From assembly GCA_942159475.1 (NCBI GenBank), contig OW804095.1, positions 151,704,808-151,768,807 on the forward strand: 64,000 nt of DNA, in the 5' to 3' direction. This DNA is from Sthenelais limicola (Eukaryota > Annelida > Polychaeta > Phyllodocida > Sigalionidae). Shown one piece after another: positions 1 through 12,109 of the stretch. A program made the position numbers and the translations under genes. The notes below the pieces were generated by a model. It was given only the letters and a program-made list of their open reading frames with translations, was not told the origin of the DNA and made no database searches. The stretch's first letter is position 1. The number at the start of each line of letters is the position of its first letter.

Positions 1-436
1 TCTGACCCAAATAAATGTGCAAATACAATAACGGTAGGATTTGACATTTGCATTTCAAGCCATATTCTAAAGAAGTGATCTGTAGTCCTAACCATCCTTC
101 CTCATTTCCCAAGAGGATAGGGATCTATGACAGGATGGACTGGTTGATATGTAGAATGGATATCACTTAATATTCTGCCTTAGAGCCACTGCCGGTCAGT
201 GCCCGTAGACACAGGTCTACAACCCACGGCCACAGAACCAGCTGCTGCCACAGGCAACATTTAGGAGATGCTATCAATATGTTGAGGGGTTAAAGATCTT
301 GGTTTATATGGATAAACTGGGAGCGATGATAGATTGACTCGTAGTGACTCGTGAGCCACTCTTTAAGCTTTTCTCCCTCTCCCCCCCTCACCTATGTCTC
401 TAGCTATGTCCTCTTCAGCCCTACCTTATTTGTGCT
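1..436. other. unannotated sequence
   Basis: I see no coding region, repeat family or RNA gene here. The sequence is mixed-composition intergenic or intronic DNA. Confidence 0.5.
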
Positions 437-660
437 GTGTTTCAGGAAAATGAGTCACAAGTCGCAAAATTGATGTTTTTTAAGGTGTTTTTTCACAATA
501 TTTCTGTATTGAAATGTTCTGATTTTAAGAGGGTTTAGCACTTATAGTCATATGAATCTATGTAACACATTTCAGGACATTGTACTAAATATATCCATGC
601 GTTTTGAAGGCTTTTTACTTTTTACCCAAAAAGGAAAAAAGTTTACCTGTATAATATTAT
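437..660 (+). mobile_element. MITE-B copy, 3' truncated
   Basis: MITE-B is a ~370-bp family whose ends read TGTGTT(T/A)CAGGAAAATGAG followed by TCACAAGTCGCAAAA. This copy keeps the left end and about 220 bp of interior, including a stretch matching the fuller copy at 55237 (around AAATATATCCATG). No open frame is present, so it is a non-autonomous element. The right end is missing. Confidence 0.7.
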
Positions 661-801
661 GTGTCGCATCAGAATGGTTGACTTATTTGACTATAACTTA
701 ATTATGTAATTAATTTGAAGGACGATAACCACGGAAGATAACCACCTCTCACACAACCTTCAGTCAATTTTGTCTATATATTAACTAATTATTGGCATTA
801 C

Positions 802-1041
802 ATGGGTCAGATTTTCAGAAAAGGTACAATTGGCCTTCACCAATCCTGTCAATTAACCCAAATGTCAAACGAAAACAAAGTTCAAAATACAGTTTAACCT
901 AGCCAAACAGATTGCTAGAACCAATGCAGTGCCAAATATAGTCGAATTTACCTAGTATTAACCAAATTGCAGCCTAATTTAGCAGAATTAACTAAATGTG
1001 TAGAGCTGCTAACTGTAAACTTTCTCAAAATCTGACCCATG
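802..1041 (+). mobile_element. MITE-A copy (subfamily II)
   Basis: MITE-A is the dominant repeat of the window: about 235-240 bp, with ~30-bp inverted ends reading TGGGTCAGATTTTCAGAAAA then TGTACAATT, and no coding capacity. In the orientation called plus, the left end continues CCTTCACCAATCC and the right end is preceded by GTGTAGAGCTGCC. Subfamily II has GATTGCTAGAA and ACCAAATTGCAGCC in the middle. The right end here is slightly degraded (CTCAAAATCTGACCCAT). The superfamily is not established: flanks are often TA-rich, but I could not fix a target duplication. Confidence 0.85.
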
Positions 1042-1436
1042 TATAGCATTCTGACAACATCAAATTTTCTTCCAACATATGAAGTTATTTTGCTATTTTT
1101 TCTCCCTTCTCCCACTCCAATTTCTCATATTACATAGGCCAGACTCGTGTATAAGCCAGCAATTTATTTGAGGCAGTGACTGGTGGTGAAGTGTACCAGA
1201 CGAGGACAATGGTCCATACAGTAATGGTGCACCTGGGCGCCTCATATAGTAATGATATTCTCCTTGCTGCTGCATCGCCCCCCATGTATGGGAGAAGCAG
1301 GTTCTCTGTAAGAGAAAGCAGCCCAATAGATCTGTCATACTCCATTCAGCCTGAAATATGGCAGCTGAGGTGCTGCACTATGCCTCCAACACATACCTCC
1401 ACCATCGCAGCAGAATGTCCCACTCCCGGTATAGGT

Positions 1437-1626
1437 GAGTGAATGAGTGAGTGAGTGAGATTGGTTGCTTTACACCCTTATCAACACATTTAATATGGTT
1501 ATATCAAGGGCGGGAGAGCTGAGAGGGAGGCAGTTAATGATCATACCCAGGAAATAGAGATAGAGAAGAAGGAAGAGAGAGAGAGAGGAAAAAGAGACAG
1601 AAAGGCACTTTATGGTCTTACCCAGG
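1437..1626 (+). repeat. Rep-E interspersed repeat
   Basis: Begins with GAGTGAGTGAGATTGGTTGC and contains a TTTACACCCTTATCAACACA segment, GGTTATATCAAGGGCGGGAG, then a GA-rich tract and TTTATGGTCTTACCCAGG. Related copies lie at 6411 and, tandemly repeated, at 60637. The GAGTGAGTGAG...TTTACGCC layout resembles SINE-like repeats common in mollusc genomes, but I see no clear tRNA head. Confidence 0.7.
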
Positions 1627-1699
1627 TGTGAACTAATTATATATGGGTAATATGGATGCAATTAAAGGTGCAGCATTCAATGAAAAAGTCCCCAAAATC

Positions 1700-2389
1700 C
1701 CCCCAAAAGTCCCAAAATTGATATAGTGACATTCTGTTGTTTTGGCTTTTTCTTTTCATCCGACCATGTTCTTTCTCAAGGCAAACTTGAAAAAGATATC
1801 CTTTTTTTCATGTATTAGTTCCTTGAACTCCCGCCTTTTGCAGTGCATATGACACTGGTATTTACCTTTAATACAGATTTAGGAACTTCATGGAGCGGTA
1901 GGTTGAAGGGTTTCAATTATCAGATATGGAGCAAATAGCATTATTTACAATCAAGCCCTTTCACCTCTAGTGTGAGGTAATCAGTCCACAGATTGAGCTT
2001 TGGATTGGAACAACTGGCCAGTCATGACTGGAAGGCCCTTGGCTGATCCCATACACGTAGCACGTCGGTCCTATTTTACCATGGCCCCTACAAATAGGTT
2101 ATGGTAATGGAAACGGTGCAAATTGAAAACGATAATAGAAAATATTCAAATCAGTTCATTGCCGTATTCGAAATCAGCTCCTTATCCTATTCATTTGGCC
2201 TAAATAGTCTTTCACCTCCCTCGAAACAATCACTCAAAACCCTTCAACAACAGTGTAATTGAATAAACTTTGTTTGGTATTAGCTTCGGAATATTTGAGG
2301 AGAAACCCTGTTACGCCAATCTATAGATGTTTGTTTTTTCAGAGGAAATTTGTCGAACAATAGCATAACAAGTTCAGCATTATTAAGTT
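1700..2389. other. unannotated sequence
   Basis: AT-rich sequence with no gene or recognised repeat family. A 22-bp near-palindrome of CACCTTATTTT arms lies just after it at 2390-2411. Confidence 0.4.
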
Positions 2390-2439
2390 CACCTTATTTT
2401 GAAATAAGGTGCCTAGTCTCTCACAAATCATTCCTAATA

Positions 2440-2745
2440 TAGGATTTGCATGTCCGCCATGTTGAATCTTGATTTGCATGGAATTAGGGGAGTTGTATGT
2501 CAGTGTAAAATTTATTATCTATGCTCCTATTTCAATATCCATGTGTTATAGATTTTTCCATAACACAAACCTCCATCTTTCCCATCATGTATTTTGTTTT
2601 TATAGATTATTTATACAAGCTATGACATTAGTGAAAACATTGTCGATAAACATGTTGCTAAATACTTGTATATTTTAACCGAATTCATCCCGGCATGCAC
2701 TGTAATAGACATGCGCAGCCAGTACAGTACAGAAAGTCCTAATGA
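2440..2745 (-). repeat. Rep-K copy, inverted relative to 31595
   Basis: Read on the minus strand, this stretch matches 31595-31965 over about 300 bp. Shared landmarks are GCGCATGTCT(A/G)TTACAGTGCAT, AATGTTTTCAC, a CATGATGGGAAAGAT block and an ATTTGCATG segment near each end. It is probably a non-autonomous transposon or an old duplication. Short open frames in it are not conserved between the two copies. Confidence 0.65.
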
Positions 2746-3874
2746 CCCTCTAACTTTTAGGGGTCAGGTGATTCCCATTAACACTTTTAGCCTTAGTCGT
2801 AGCCTTGTGGTTCAGCTGTATGCGGTGAACTGCAACGCTCGAGGAAAGTGGCTTTCTGTACTTACTGCAGTGAGGCATATTGGTCTCAACAAGTTAAATT
2901 CTAGCCATTAATTAACCTAGCACTGATGCCTCGATAATGATAAAGAGGTGTATAAGCTTGCCTGTCGTCATTTACTAACATGGAAACCATATGACATTAA
3001 TGAAATGTCGATAATGAAATTAATGAAATGTGGGTATTTATGTAGAGTGAACCACTTTATTACATATAGACAATCTTCTGCAAGGTCCACATTACAACCT
3101 ACATAAACATCTTGCACACTCTTATACCACGCTCTGTGACTTAGCGTTACTTGTGCGTTAAAGCCTGTAGGGTGGGGAGCCTTTTGCACCAACATCACCC
3201 ATTACATGCACCTACTGCACGCCAAGAGTCTCCCCCTCCTCCTCCAGGTGAAACAATGATCACATCTCCCCACATGGTGGCCTAATGAGAGAGTATCAGT
3301 TAGTTACATGTCCGCCCGGATAGAACATCTCAATTTGTGTTATTAGTAATTAGTAATTACTGCGGAAGGGATATATATATAAGCCTATATGTTGGTGAAG
3401 TCGGATGAAGCCACTAAAAGTACTTAGTGTAAGTGTAATTAAGGTAATTAATTCTTGTTAAAAGTGTTGGTAAAATACCCCACACTTAATAGCGGGAAGG
3501 GATATATATATACAGGCTCCAGAAAATCTTTTCTATTGTTTGAGTTCCCCGACAGAAGGATAGCGCGAGGCTGATCGAGCTTTTTTCCACTCGCATCTGT
3601 CAAAGAGGCAAGACTTTGGGTTTACCTCGACGGCAGAACCTCGGCTTATTTTATCAGCATATTCCCGAGGCAATGTTTTCTTCCAATTTCTCATGTTTGC
3701 CGCAAGTAATAGTGAACTTACTGGCGAGAAGTCCAGGCTGCCATATTCTAAGCACACCCAGCTCCTAATCAAATCCTAATTGCTTAGCCAGGCGCAGCGC
3801 CCGTAGAGGAAAAGTCAGAATAGGATGTCAAATCAGCGGTTTTTCTCTGAGAAACTCTCAGAGTAGGAGGAAGT

Positions 3875-4110
3875 AGGGTCAGATTTTCAGAAAATGTACA
3901 ATTGGCAGCTCTACACATTTAGGAAATTCTGCTAAATTAGGCTGAAAAATAATGAATACTGGGTATATCTGAGTACATTTGGTATTGCATTGATTTTTAG
4001 TATCAGTTCTGTCATGTTAAACTGCATTTTGAAGCTAATTTCTGTCTTAAATGTGGACTATTTGAGAGGATTGGTGAAGGCGAATTGTACATTTTCTGAA
4101 AATCTGACCG
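3875..4110 (-). mobile_element. MITE-A copy (subfamily I)
   Basis: Complete copy with both ends (GGGTCAGATTTTCAG and TTTCTGAAAATCTGACC). Subfamily I is marked by a central GATTTTTAGTATCAGTTCTG instead of the GATTGCTAGAA of subfamily II. Confidence 0.85.
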
Positions 4111-4606
4111 AGTAGGAGGAGGAGTAGTGGGAGGAGTGGAACTATGTTGGAAACTTTGTGTTGTCTTAAGGTCCTATAAAGCAATGATATGGGTGTATTG
4201 ACTGAAGCAAATTAGTCCGGACCGTGTAGCAAGAGCGATGAAATAGAAATATCTGGCGGCCAGAGCGCTTGCAATCTTTACATTAATCCCCAGGCCTAAT
4301 CAAACAAGACTGTAGCTATTTGTTTTATGTGAAAACACTGCTCTTGTTTCACTCCATACTTCATCTAATTATTTCCCTAAATTGGCTTTCTTGCCAAGTG
4401 TGCTTTGCTTGGACTTTCCCCCCGCATTCTGTGCTGGCTTCTCTCCAAGGGCAATACTCGCTAGTAAGCAGTATATTCTCTTATACATTGACTTAAGCTT
4501 TTTAGTATTTTTTACTGTTTATTTATAAGTCACTTGGGGTTATTGACTCAAGCCGAACACTTTATATGGAGCGTGTCTCTTTAGGCTAGGACTAGTCACA
4601 GTGGCT

Positions 4607-4624
4607 AGTCCCCCCCCCCCCCCA
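4607..4624. repeat. poly-C tract
   Basis: A run of C about 14 bases long, interrupted only at its edge. Similar homopolymer G or C runs occur at 7322, 10320, 11706, 30668, 35142, 35187, 46907, 48967 and 57258. They are slippage-prone and their assembled lengths should not be trusted. Confidence 0.8.
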
Positions 4625-4949
4625 CCCTCAGGCAATGTTTCTCTCCTGTATGTGGTCCGCATAGAGCATTGGTTTTGATCTCTGCACTTTGACGTCTCAT
4701 TATTTTGCCTCGTCTTTATCGGACATTGTTTTTCCTGCTGGAAGCAAGGCTAGTATGCTCTGAGTACAAGCATCCCTTATGTAAGGCCTCTGTGGGATCG
4801 ATGGAAGGGAAATACCCAGTTTTTAACCAGAGTTTGTCAAATGGGGAACATGTACCATGGTACACATACAAGGCTAGTTGTATGACCTCCGGGAGTTGTC
4901 TAAATACAGTGCACTCTTAGACATCCATGGTGGCCCTCTTGATTTCCTC

Positions 4950-5152
4950 GGTCTAGGCCCAAGGTTTAGAGAATCCCTTCAAACGATGGGAAAGCCTCTC
5001 GCCTCAGACCGCAAAGTGCCATTATAATTCCATTAAGACCGCAAAATGTCATTATAATCCCATTAAAACGCCGAGTTCTAGGCCAGAAAAAACGGGATTA
5101 GCGAAGTATGTTGACTTACCATTCATATCTGATCAGAAGGTTTAAGCATAGT
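4950..5152 (+). mobile_element. MITE-C copy
   Basis: MITE-C is a ~205-bp family with short inverted ends (CAGTCTAGGCCCAAA at the left, TTTGG(T/G)CCTAGACTG at the right) and an interior with GAAAGCCTCTCGCCTC, GCAAAGTGCCATTATAAT and GGATTAGCGAAGTA. This copy has lost the last bases of the right end. Other copies lie at 40606, 41227, 44515 (inverted) and 45804. Confidence 0.75.
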
Positions 5153-5661
5153 GTGTCTTCTCTATATTATATATTGAAAAGAGACCCATTTATTTATTTA
5201 TTTGATTATAACCTGGGATGTAATCTAAGTAGTTCCATCATAATCCAGATTGATTTGCTTGACATGACTTTCCACTCGGGACAAGGTATTGTCTTCTCCC
5301 CTCGTTTTTACATAATCTTAAAAAAATTGCGGTTGAATCTTTTTAACATTTTAACAGTGTTTAACTCTTAACGTCAACAAACAAAAGAAACCTTGTTGTG
5401 TAACTCAGAACAGAGATGAGTTAAGGACTTGAGTAACTCCAAAGACCTATTGGTCTGACTGTCCACTCTGGGTGAATAGCTACATAATGCTGATTAACTA
5501 TGTTTCATCTCCTGTTCATGCATTTAACAAGAGGATTTATGAACATGTAACCTCCTCTGGTGTAAGAGCACATTCACACAGCTCAAAGGTTTATAACTGC
5601 TGTCTCCAGGAATTAGTGCCTCTCCAGGGACGGGAGCCCTATTACACTGAATAACACTACC

Positions 5662-5893
5662 ACAGATTTTCAGAAAATGTACAATTGGCAACTCTACAAA
5701 TTTAGGAAATGCTGCTAAATTAGGCTAAAAATGATGAATACCAGGTATATCTGAGTACATTTGGTATCACATTGATTTAAAGTATCAGTTCTGTTATGTT
5801 AAGCTGCATTTTTAAGCTCATTTTTGTCTTAAATGTGTTTTATTTGAGAGGATTGGTGAAGGCGAATTGTACATTTTCTGAAAATCTGACCCA
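5662..5893 (-). mobile_element. MITE-A copy (subfamily I)
   Basis: Both ends are present (CAGATTTTCAGAAAATG and CTGAAAATCTGACCCA), with the left-most TGGGT missing. This is the last MITE-A copy seen before 29.2 kb. Confidence 0.85.
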
Positions 5894-6410
5894 CGTATTA
5901 CACTGGGGGTAGTATAGGGAGAAGAGCCTTAATCTCAGTCTCCACCCGCCTTAAATCCAATGCAATCCAGTGATGTGTCACCTCTTACGTCATAGACGCC
6001 AGGCCAACACACTTCAAAAGCGGTGCATAATGTAGTCAGGGCTAGCGACAGCACACCAATCAGATAGCCCAGTATTGATCTTCAATCGATTTATTGTTTC
6101 TGCGATGGATTGGGATTAATTGGCACTTAGGTATTGTTACATATAGCGCCCGCGATACCATTATACCGACGGGGGGCTGAGTGTTAAAATGATCACTTAC
6201 ATGGAGGTAGATTGGTAAATATAGAGTAGTAAGCCTTGCTAAATATAACTAATTCTATTATACCCTATCCTATATAGTACTAGGATGTGTGAGGTGGGGA
6301 GAGGATAGAGCTCTACTGGTTCTGGTGACAGATGCTTGAATGAATGCATCTGTTTGGATACATTAAAACAAGGAAATAATAATTTAAACATATATAGGCA
6401 TTTCATTGGA

Positions 6411-6529
6411 GGGAGTGAGTGAGAGTGGTTGCTTTACGCCCTTATCAACACATTTAATACGGTTATATCAAGAGCGGGAGAGCTGAGAGGGAGGCAGTTT
6501 GGGATCACACCCAGGAAATAGAGATAGAG
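6411..6529 (+). repeat. Rep-E interspersed repeat, short copy
   Basis: Contains GGTTGCTTTACGCCCTTATC, GGTTATATCAAGAGCGGGAG, GCTGAGAGGGAGGCAGTTT and CCCAGGAAATAGAGATAGAG. It lacks the long GA-rich tail of the 1437 copy. Confidence 0.7.
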
Positions 6530-7054
6530 GATTTTCATGGGAGTTGAACTTAATAATTAGATATATTTCAATATATGAGTCATGTCTGATAGTAAAGGTA
6601 GATAATAAAGCGATGTTAGTGCCATAGGTATAATGATTAATTTAAAATTTAGTGTTGTAGAATTAGTTTAGACTCAGAATTTCTCTTATTATTTGTTATT
6701 TTTACTCTCTTTTCGTGTATTAAATTTAGGAGTAATATAGAAATATCTTGATGTAATTTAAAAGTAATTAAAACTCAGGCTATTCTGGGAATATTCGTAC
6801 TGTCGTATGGAAATGTCTGTGTCCTGAATAAAAAAAAAATCAAAATTTCAAATAGAGAAGTACACAAAGCCAATACTGCTGACATGGTCTACTTAACATC
6901 AAGCAAAATACACAAGGATCCCATGTTCTGCCGCTGTAACAGTGTAATAGCTCAATACTCACACCATGCTTTGATATGCTATTGATACCGTGGGAAAACA
7001 ATTATCCCCTTGCTGCCAACCTTTCCCCCGGCCTTTCACGGCAGAATCCAGCGC

Positions 7055-7088
7055 GGCACAAAATGGCACAAAATGGCGCAAAATGGCG
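7055..7088 (+). repeat. 10-bp tandem repeat with AAAATGGC(G) units
   Basis: Three and a half copies of GGC(A/G)CAAAAT in direct tandem. Each junction gives AAAATGGC, close to the core bound by YY1 family factors in animals. The function is inferred only from motif resemblance. Confidence 0.6.
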
Positions 7089-7317
7089 TCCTATTGTTAA
7101 AGTGTAAATTAGCCATTGATCTCTTCTAATGGATAATAAATAAATGTGGGCCGCCATTACGACAGTTGATTTGCCCTTCAAGCCATTAGGCCTTGAGGGG
7201 TGCATGTAATAATGTCAATATAACCCAGATTTTTAAGGATAAGACCCGTATTTACCCCAGTGGAGTCAATGACAGGGGTGGTGTGAGGTCAGGGTAGAGA
7301 TTAAAGGTTCAGGGGGG

Positions 7318-7372
7318 TAAAGGGGTGGAGGGGGGGGGGGGAGGGGGAGGGGGGGGGGGAGGAGGAGGGGGG
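7318..7372 (+). repeat. G-rich low-complexity tract
   Basis: Runs of three to eleven G separated by A or GA. It has enough G-runs to form quadruplexes on the plus strand. Confidence 0.8.
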
Positions 7373-7747
7373 TAAATTGTTTCCTTGTCTTCCGAAACTG
7401 TCAATAATATATTGTATTTCAAATATGCTTTCTATGGAAATTCATTTCTTTTGGAATTTAATTTAATTAAATCTTTTAATTGTTAATATGATGTGATCAT
7501 TTGTTTTCAATTCTTGAATGCTGACATTATTTTGATGTATGGCCAATGTTCCTCTACTTTGTCATCAGGCGTCAGGAAAGGACCGCCTGCGGGGGACCTG
7601 AGACATCAGCAAAATAATTGTTTAACTGTTAGAAATATAAATGAAAATACACCATTAATAATGGTCTTAGTTTAGTTATTTACTTATATCCCTCTTGCCA
7701 TATACTTCTAACTAGATGTCTACATAGAAAACTATCCTATCAGTAAA

Positions 7748-7852
7748 GGTAACGGCTGGAAGAGCTGGGACTCTCCCAGAGGCCTGTCGACCTGTTTGTC
7801 TGCACCTCATGTATTATTTGGACAAATAAAAAATTATTCTATTCTATTCTCT
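7748..7852 (+). mobile_element. LINE 3' end (5'-truncated)
   Basis: Begins GGTAACGGCTGGAAGAGC, includes CTGTCGACCTGTTTGTC and ends GGACAAATAAAAAATTATTC with an (ATTCT)n tail. The same body with different tails occurs at 48173 and 63254 and, inverted, at 34393. A conserved body plus a short-period tail is typical of non-LTR retrotransposon 3' ends; the clade is not determined. Confidence 0.65.
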
Positions 7853-7854
7853 AT

Positions 7855-9110
7855 ATAAAAACAAAATGCAACTTTGTAACAGCTCCTCAGTGGAGATCAG
7901 CATCTGACGCAGCATTAAAGCTCACATTCACTGATCCGATTATCCCACTGGGGGCAGTCGGCAGCCTGACCAGTGCATCCTTGCAATCCTGACGGAAAGC
8001 ATTCGGCTGACGGCCGTCAGTCAGCTATCTCCACCGCCATGCTGCTCCACTGGCCTGACTGTCCCCTGCTTCTCCTCCGACTGTCCCCAGTCAACAAAAT
8101 CGGCCCAGTGGAGGCAGGGTTTAACACTGTGTAAAAGGCCATTGGAGGATAAAGGACTGTGAGAGGGTTATGAGGTTAGTTATGCAATGTTTCAGGACAA
8201 GGATTACAGAGTAAACTCACAGCGCGTGCTGAGACAAGTGGGATTTGGAATATGATACGGGCTTCAACTGTGGATTTACATTCAGATTAGTTGTCATTAC
8301 TTCTGCAGAATTACCTTCTGGGCGGGGAACTGTTGCCAGTATTGAGATAAATAAGAGATTGAGATTGAGATAACTGAGCTAAATACCAATTGCGCCTGAG
8401 TTTCAAATCAGGTGTCGATCCTTTTCCCATGGGGGTATACTTTTTAAAGGAATATGTGGAGTCGTTAGTAAGGATAGGTGCACTTTGGGGAGAACTGTGA
8501 GGATCTCTGAACATCCCAAATATGCTTTCACAAACAATGTTGGGGGTTTGAACAACAATATTAATGTTGAAGCCACTTCATTCTTCCCTGAACCTTAACT
8601 CAAGGTGTAGATAGTTACTGACAGAGGATGTCCACTGTGAGAAACTCAGATAATCATTATTATCATTATAGAACTTTTATATCTCATTAAGCACGCAGTT
8701 ACATAAAGGAGAAAAAGGGGATGGCAGTAGACTGATAGCATATGATCTGTCAGCACTACTCTGAGGTGTGTTGGTCTGCCCAGATTTCCTGATATATATT
8801 GAATTACAATTTTGTTCTTATGATGAAAAGCGAAGGTTTCAGTGATATCCACATAACCATTGATATGTTCAATGGTTGATGGTTCATGAGAAATTCTCAT
8901 TAGAAATCTCCAAGAGGAAATATAAGTTTGCCTTTCTCTATTTTTAAACAAATACCAGCTTCGCTCCACAACAAAAGCTGCATCTGATCGGAGGTAAAAT
9001 TTTGATTAACAATTTTAATCCCGTATGTTTGGAGATGGAAGTGGAATGAGAAACCATTTCAGCATCCAACACTCCGCTATCACCAGATATCCCACACCGC
9101 ATACTAATGC
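7855..9110. other. unannotated sequence
   Basis: Includes a GC-richer patch around 7900-8130 with the 14-bp palindrome CTGACGGCCGTCAG near 8009. No open frame or repeat family was recognised. Confidence 0.4.
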
Positions 9111-9111
9111 C

Positions 9112-9890
9112 CCTTTCACACCACAAACAGAAGCAAATCAAATCAAACTGAATCAAATTATTGCAAACCCTTTAATGGAAACCACACAATGTATACTGCA
9201 ACAGAAAGCGCTTTGAGTAAAGCCACGTATCCATTACTACGGCCGCCTTGCAACACACGACGAACACCATGATGCTAAAGTATTAGAGTCGGACGGCGGC
9301 TGGTCGTGGCAGTGGGTATGGGCCTTAAGTCGGTTCTGTCCACACTACAAGCAGACCGATATATGCACTTCCCCCGTGTGTTGTATCAGGGTTGCATTGG
9401 GTCGGTAAGTTGTAAGTTACAGTACTCAACTTTTGCCGTCAGAAACTGATTCGATTTGGTTGGGTTTTGTGCATATAACATTGGGAAAGTGAAGCGACTT
9501 CCAGAATCCACCTTCTCTCTGAGGTAGATTGTAGAATTCGCTTTTCTTCTCTTCACTTTGGATTCAGTTAAGGCTTGACTCCACTGACGTTATTTTCCCT
9601 TTACATTCTGCAGTGCATTCTCAATCTAAATATAATAACAAATGGAGCTGGTCAGAGTAGAACCTTGAACCTTGAACCTTGTTGTGCAACATAGGTTCTT
9701 TATAATAATTAATATATGACAATAACTATAAAACCGCATATTGGTCGCAATAAGAATGCAATCTGGTGGAGCCCTGTCTTTATGGAAGCGCTTTGAGGTG
9801 TAGTAGTGTTCACAAAGTCGACCTGCAGTAGCGCTTTCTGCGCTGTAGTGTGGTCGGGCTTTCTGCGCTGCTGTAGTGTGGCCGGGTTAT
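9112..9890. mobile_element. possible degraded inverted-repeat element
   Basis: The left side reads CACACCACAAACAGAAGC, and the right side read in reverse gives CACACTACAG followed by GCGCAGAAAGC, with the right-hand motif duplicated (about 9826-9890). CGCTTTGAG occurs inside near both ends. Target duplication and transposase were not found, so this is tentative. Confidence 0.25.
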
Positions 9891-9899
9891 AACTAATCC

Positions 9900-12090
9900 A
9901 CCCCGCTCTGCCTTTTAGCCAATGCGCATTACACTCCCTCCCTGCACAGATCAGTAAATAAAGCGCTACTGGGTGCGGGATAAGAAATGTTAGTCAATGA
10001 AATGTTACATCATTGCTCCAAGTTACCCCTTGATTAACCCGGATAACCCTCCACCCCACGTAACACCCTGGAGGAGGTTTATATCCACCCCAGCTGTGTC
10101 CGGAGCTGCAATCCCCTGCTTAGGGTTAGGGATATCTACCGGTTTATAAGCATGCGCCTCCGATTTTCAATAATTAACTTGGTGTAACATGGATGTAATC
10201 GCTGGCCAGGGTATAAGGACTTACCCCCACTTGACTGTTGTGTACACCATACACTCCTCTTGGCTGGGGAACCATTGTAAACACCATATGGGCTCATGAT
10301 TTCTCGGGGAGGGGAGGGTGGGGGGGGGGGATGGGAGGCATTCTGGGGGTGTGATTAGATGTGTTCATCTGTAAAGGTCGGGGTTTAGAGGCACTACCTG
10401 CTCCCCTCCCATATATTAGGTAATTCAGTTATTTTGTTATCTATGTGATTGATGCGATACTTCATGCACTAGTTTAACGCTGCGTATCATCGAACAAGGA
10501 GTCTACCTGACAGTGGACTTTATTTCTATACGGAAGTCCCCCTCCCCCCCAAAAAAAACCAACAAAACAACAGCAACCCCCCAAACAAATAAAAACATGT
10601 TAAATTCCAGTAAATCCTGACAAATGTACTTGTATGATGTATACACTATTATATAGATACAATTACACTTTCATTAACAACTATATACGTGAACAATCAG
10701 CTATTTCTCATTCAGAAAGATTGCAAACTCAGATGGAGCCAGCCTTGTTTCTGATTGACACATCAGATTTGATCTCAGATACTTGCTAAAGGCATGCATA
10801 AACCACTGGCACACTTTGTGTATAGTTGTGCCTAACTGATTCCCCAGACGTTTACCATCACTACTAATCTTGTGGTATATGAAGTGTACACAAAGTTAAT
10901 GCGACCGAACACAACATATGGTGTTTGATATGAGTTTGTTAGGATGTAGATTGTGAAGCTTATGAAGTCCATGTTACAGGCTATGTAAACATTATAGGTA
11001 ATATGTCTGCCTCAGGCGATTAAAAATATATCATTGTTATTGGTAGATCTGCATATAAGAGTGTAAGAAAACATTTCATCTCACCAACCAGGTTTTGAAG
11101 TGGGTCAATTTTTTAAATGAAACAGAAATTCTTATAACATTTTAAAGATACATCTACCTACTGAGCCTATAGTAATTATCTATCACAGAGAGAAAAAGTT
11201 CTTTCATAATAAAGGTCAGCTTTATGAACTGCACAACTCTTCAGATATCAGAGAATGCCAATAACAAGATGCTGTAGCCCAATAAAGAGGACCAGTATTA
11301 TACCAATAACACCCAGGCAATACTGACACGACTACTAGAACATGTTTAGAATTATTCCCATGACCGGCTGCCATATACCATCTTCATTTTCCTCTCCATT
11401 TCCTCCTCTCTCAATTAGTTGCATGCTAATCGCGAGGAGCCGAAGGCCACGAGTCTGACTTCTTAGAATGGGACTAATTTCCAAATGCAATTGAATGCAG
11501 GGGCAAGGGGAGGAGTGTGGCGGGCAGTGTGCTGGGTTATGCAGCAGCAAGTAGTGCGAGGGTCATTAGGGGACTGTGTGGAAGGTCATTACTGGTCAGT
11601 TTACTGGTCAGTCTACCATTGATCTATTACCTCCTGGGTATGATGAAGTTGTTGATATTCTCTATGCTCTTCCCTTCCGGGTGATGCATCTGGAGGATGT
11701 GTGCTGGGGGGGGGGGGGGGTATAAAGGTCCCCAGTCCGGATCAAATGATAAGGCTTCCTAGTTTTTAATTTTAAAATATCCTATGTCATATTTAAACCT
11801 GGTTTGTTTAATTCATGATGTACTTAGAATGTTGTTTCTTGGTCGCATTGCTCGCAATTTCTTGAAAGGTACTGTAAAATCTCTAAATTATTTTTTCGTC
11901 ACTATTTTCTTAATGATTCAATAGAAAAGATTCATTCACCAGTAATTGTTGATAAGCGTTTGCTATTGATTATACTATTTATTGCAACAGATTATACTTA
12001 TTAAACATTTCCCTCATGGATACTTTTGACACATGGCCCTAATTGTCTGCGACAAAGAAGTTCCCTGATTAAAGATCGAAACAGTATTGG
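9900..12090. other. unannotated sequence
   Basis: AT-rich sequence with poly-G runs at about 10320 and 11706. I recognised no gene, RNA or repeat family. Confidence 0.4.
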
Positions 12091-12109
12091 AAAGTAATTT
12101 CACTTATAA

